Shown: in pieces, positions 61,301 to 64,000 of the stretch | Numbering within the stretch: the stretch's first letter is position 1 | Layout: the number at the start of each line of letters is the position of its first letter | Assembly: GCF_020085105.1 (NCBI RefSeq) | Contig: NC_058052.1 | Span: forward strand, 15,595,233 to 15,659,232 | From: Siniperca chuatsi | Lineage: Eukaryota > Chordata > Actinopteri > Centrarchiformes > Sinipercidae | Direction: 5' to 3' | Length of the DNA: 64,000 nucleotides | The notes under the pieces: model-generated | What the model was told of the DNA's origin: nothing | What the model saw: the letters and a program-made list of their open reading frames with translations, nothing else | Database searches by the model: none | Made by a program: the position numbers and the translations under genes

Positions 61301-64000
61301 CACATTTTCAGATTTTTTTATTCATACAGCTTGATGTAAATACACAATTGCCTGTTTGCATGAAAGAAACAAAAGAGTAAGAAATATAGAAGTTAGAAAA
61401 AGAAGGTAAGATAACACTAACAAAGAAATGTATGTAAAATCAGTGATATATCTTTATTTATTTCTTCTTAGTGCGTTCTCCAGCTCTGCATTCCCCTCGC
61501 AGTGGAACCCCTCGACGTCACCTCATCACCCCAATCCCAGGTACATGGGCTGTGTCTCTTCCTCCCTCTTCCTCTCGTCCTTTCTCTTTGTATACCTCAC
61601 CTCTTTCTTCTGACTCCCTCTCCTGTCTGGTATCTGGCCTTTCACTAATCCCAGAGGAATATGAGATACATGAGGGGGCTTAAACCTCTCACCTTTTGTC
61701 TCCTTCCCCTCCCTCCCACTCTTACTTTTCCTCCCTCACCTCACTTCTTCCCTGCCTCATCTCATATCTGTAGTGTCATGCACAGATACCCACCTCCCAA
61801 ATATACCCACCCTCATATAAAACAAACTTACACACACACACATTACCATGCACAAAATATCTCAGGTTTCCTGTGCCTGCGCTGAAGCAGAGGCTTGTGT
61901 TACATCTCTGTGGCCAACAGAAAGGACTGAGACGAGCCTTCAAAAGTCAGTGAGACACAGTCAATACAGTCTCACTTTAGACTGACTGTAGCCATTTCAC
62001 CTTCTAAAGTCATAGGTTAGGGGTCACGGGGTCAACATTATGAATGCAGAAGGAAGCTGACAGGACATCACTGAGGTGTCAGTGTTTTGGAAGGCTGAGA
62101 CAGCTGACATTGTATCGCAAGAAATGCAGAACTGGACATTTTTTGTCTTGTTTAGGAGTTTGACGCCCTGACTTCTCAATAAACTGTTGAATTAAACCTC
62201 ATCAAATCATATATTTCGTCCTGTAGGGATAAGAAATTGTATATCATAAGAGGAAACAGGTACATTTCTGCTGCACTATATTTCAGTTTGGTGCTCTGCC
62301 TCAAAAAAAGAAGTTGGAATTGTTTTTGCAAATAAATTATAAACATAAACTGAGAGTGTCATCTGAAAGAGCTTTTATGGTCAAGAGAGTGCTTATTTTA
62401 TCCATTTTTCCCATCAGTATCTCTATTTTACAGTTGTCCTGTTGTTGTCCCTGAGAATTTAGGTTATTGTCAATTATTTCATACCAACATTTCTATGTCC
62501 AAATATTAAAATGAAATCCAATCCATATTTTGTCATCACCCACTGTTTGCTGTTCGAAGGACATCCTTGAGATCCTTGCATGAACAAGCTTGTCCTGATA
62601 TTTTCTTGGCATCAGTATTCCAAGTATGTAATCCTTATAGGTAACAATGTTTACTTTTTACAGTTAAATGCCCAGTTAAGGAACTCCTTGCACCATATAT
62701 ATGTAGATAATTGCAATTGCGATGACAATGCTACAAGGTAGCTCAGTACAATGGAGCTTGTTTTAGCCTCAATATCACAGGATTTAAAGGGGAACTCCAC
62801 CAATTTTACACATCAAAGTCTGTTAACAGCTGTTGGGGAGTACTATTGCATATGTGAAAAAAGTTGTATAAAGCCTTAAAAATGAAAACAATCTGGGGGT
62901 GTGGAGTTACAAAGAAGTGAGGTTACCAGACCTCTGTAACTTCCTCTCTGCTTGAGGCTAGCGGCTTGAGGCCACATTAGCCATACCTATAACACACCTG
63001 AATATCCAACTTGAACTGTCGGTTGTTGATGTTGCATTGTGGGTAATGTAGGCGTCAGGTTTTGAAAAGGAAGAAGAATGCGTGGGATAAAAAAGACAAT
63101 ATCTCTGGTTCTGCTGCATTTGATCCTTTTTTTTTAAACTGTCTATCGTGAGTCCGACAGTGTTACGGGAGTGCAATGCTAAATCGGTTGTGTACTTTTT
63201 TAACTCATGCTGACCGGCTGCTTTGACTTTGAATAATCTTCACATCACTGTGTTTATATCCAGAAGTTCTACAAGTTTCACAGTAGAAAGACACTTCTAC
63301 ATTTGCAGGGTTAAAGCTGAACTTACTGTTTTTATGTTTGTCCAGACTACAGGGGTGGGTTCCACCTCCAGCCGGTCCAGGACACACTGCGTGAACGTCA
63401 GTTGATTGAGGAGTTGGAGAGATTACAATTGTCTGGCCATCAGTCAGCCCATCTGCCTCCATCCCGTGCTTTCACCCCTCTGCTGGATGTACCTGTGGAC
63501 AACTACGCCTCCTCCAATGTGCGCTCCCGCTCCCTGAGCCCCTCACCCACCCACAGCTCCCTCCTCACAGAATCACCACACAGCACCCAACGTGGGCTCC
63601 AACTCCATCGCTCCCCAAACAGAAGAGAAAATGGGGCGTTGCGCTATGACGAGGTCTCCTTGTTGTCGGTGTCTGACCGAGGAGATGTGGCTCCTGAACG
63701 AGGGAGGTCTTCTGTGAGGAATGGCCGTGGGAGAGCAAGGAGGGAGGTGAGTCCTGACAGCATAGATGGCAGACTGAGCAGGCAGGAGGGCTACACAGAG
63801 GTCAGCGTACGTGTTCCTTCGCAGCAGCGAGGGAGAACCCCTCTAGCTGATGTATTTGAGCCCCAGAGAGACAAGAGTCCATCCACAGGCAGAGGGAGTA
63901 GTCAGCAGCTAAATGGACATTCACAAAATGGTCACGGTGTGAAAAGAAGAGCTACTCTGCCACCTGAGGAGTATGAAATCACCACTTTTACCATCTCCAA
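50386..64000 (+). CDS. pdzd7: PDZ domain-containing protein 7 (partial, 3' end off window)
   Basis: Thirteen coding exons: 50386-50578, 51396-51533, 51676-51850, 52311-52487, 53141-53288, 55611-55671, 56369-56896, 58867-59022, 60146-60318, 60973-61064, 61184-61275, 61472-61540 and 63346 onward; about 885 codons so far. PDZD7 scaffolds the Usher type 2 complex (ADGRV1, usherin, whirlin) at stereocilia ankle links. Start MAR.. matches the human start; [13 protein letters not shown] follows. PDZ1 is about residues 70-155 ([20 protein letters not shown]); PDZ2 about 195-277 ([20 protein letters not shown]). A Ser-rich linker holds the conserved [28 protein letters not shown] and a basic stretch. 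The harmonin homology domain is about 555-645 ([20 protein letters not shown]). [18 protein letters not shown] follows. The last exon is open to the window end, before PDZ3. In human also head to head with SFXN3. Confidence 0.93.
50750..51064. repeat. Family A repeat, near full length, pdzd7 intron 1
   Basis: Both termini are visible ('actagagcaaatgattagtt' left, 'gttagttgcagacctag' right) with inner 'caagcaatttgaagacatca'. Confidence 0.6.
52271..52308 (+). repeat. pdzd7: GT microsatellite forming the 3' splice-site tract of pdzd7 exon 4
   Basis: About 19 GT units end directly in 'tag' before exon 52311. The acceptor therefore has (UG)n in place of a normal pyrimidine tract. Confidence 0.9.
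52575..52660. mobile_element. SINE fragment in pdzd7 intron
   Basis: Reads 'acccaggttcaacccaccc' and 'gaagtgtccttgagcaaga', resembling the middle of the SINE at 46422. Truncated at both ends. Confidence 0.4.
53325..53837. repeat. Family B repeat, near-complete, pdzd7 intron 5
   Basis: Termini 'aaagctgcactaatcagtag' and 'tctgttaatgcaggcttaa'. It shares long stretches with 3316-3736 and 42085-42290. Confidence 0.6.
54530..54620. mobile_element. hAT-terminus-like fragment
   Basis: 'gagcagtggttgccacacct' with 'cacggcacc' and 'atggcaccccctc' resembles one end of a hAT-type element; no partner end was identified. Confidence 0.4.
54870..55320. repeat. Common percomorph repeat, pdzd7 intron 5
   Basis: Words such as 'ctcaggatgaattgtaataa', 'ctttggtgatcccttaactt' and 'gagcatgttagcatgctgac' belong to a repeat I recognise as very abundant in percomorph fish. 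'tttggtgatccc' occurs twice (near 54905 and 55050). A related piece is at about 57655-57730. Confidence 0.55.
56897..58866 (+). other. pdzd7: pdzd7 intron 7
   Basis: Two kilobases without an exon I can recognise; a fragment of the percomorph repeat lies around 57655-57730. Confidence 0.5.
59023..60145 (+). other. pdzd7: pdzd7 intron 8
   Basis: AT-rich, with a (TA)n-like patch near 59200-59230. No exon or classifiable repeat seen. Confidence 0.5.
61541..63345 (+). other. pdzd7: pdzd7 intron 12 with a repeat at 62785-63000
   Basis: Pyrimidine-rich at the 5' side (61555-61790), then a stretch beginning 'aaaggggaactccaccaatt' at about 62785 that I recognise as a common fish repeat. No exon seen. 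Confidence 0.5.

Overview
The window is vertebrate nuclear DNA, almost certainly from a ray-finned (teleost, probably spiny-rayed) fish. Genes are split into short exons with GT-AG introns, CA/GT microsatellites and degenerate fish-type repeats fill the introns and gaps, and two genes of the PRXL2A/SelU1 family carry an in-frame TGA (selenocysteine) where I recall mammals having cysteine. All exon joins below were worked out by hand from splice sites and reading phase. Every coding join listed keeps the frame.

Layout. (1) 1-6345, plus strand: the last two coding exons and long 3' UTR of tmem150a, a multi-pass membrane protein. (2) 6400-14870, minus strand: a complete 10-exon mat1a (S-adenosylmethionine synthetase), tail-to-tail with tmem150a; their poly(A) signals are about 65 bp apart. 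(3) 14900-26640: a gene-poor stretch with a long CA microsatellite, a MITE inserted into another MITE, and a full-length but frameshifted RTE/Rex3-like LINE (22333-25659) with 9-bp target-site duplications. (4) 26640-36095, plus strand: two tandem PRXL2A/selenoprotein U genes, each with a TGA selenocysteine codon in the same exon and a matching SECIS element in its 3' UTR. The second gene can splice in frame to an upstream exon that would add a basic, presequence-like N-terminus through a GC-AG intron. (5) 36700-47980, minus strand: a complete 10-exon sfxn3 (mitochondrial sideroflexin) with a probable 4-kb 3' UTR. (6) 49265-64000, plus strand: pdzd7 (Usher-complex scaffold), 13 coding exons with PDZ1, PDZ2 and the harmonin homology domain; it runs off the window before PDZ3. 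sfxn3 and pdzd7 lie head to head, as I recall for human 10q24.

The genes do not form a pathway. mat1a makes SAM, the selenoprotein U pair are thioredoxin-fold redox proteins, sfxn3 is a mitochondrial serine carrier, and pdzd7 scaffolds stereocilia ankle links. From memory, most map to human 10q22-q24, so the window looks like a conserved synteny block with a fish-specific tandem duplication. The most interesting part is the tandem selenoprotein pair: two UGA codons, two homologous SECIS elements, a microsatellite that supplies part of one SECIS stem, a ~100-bp hairpin in the same 3' UTR, and a possible alternative N-terminus.
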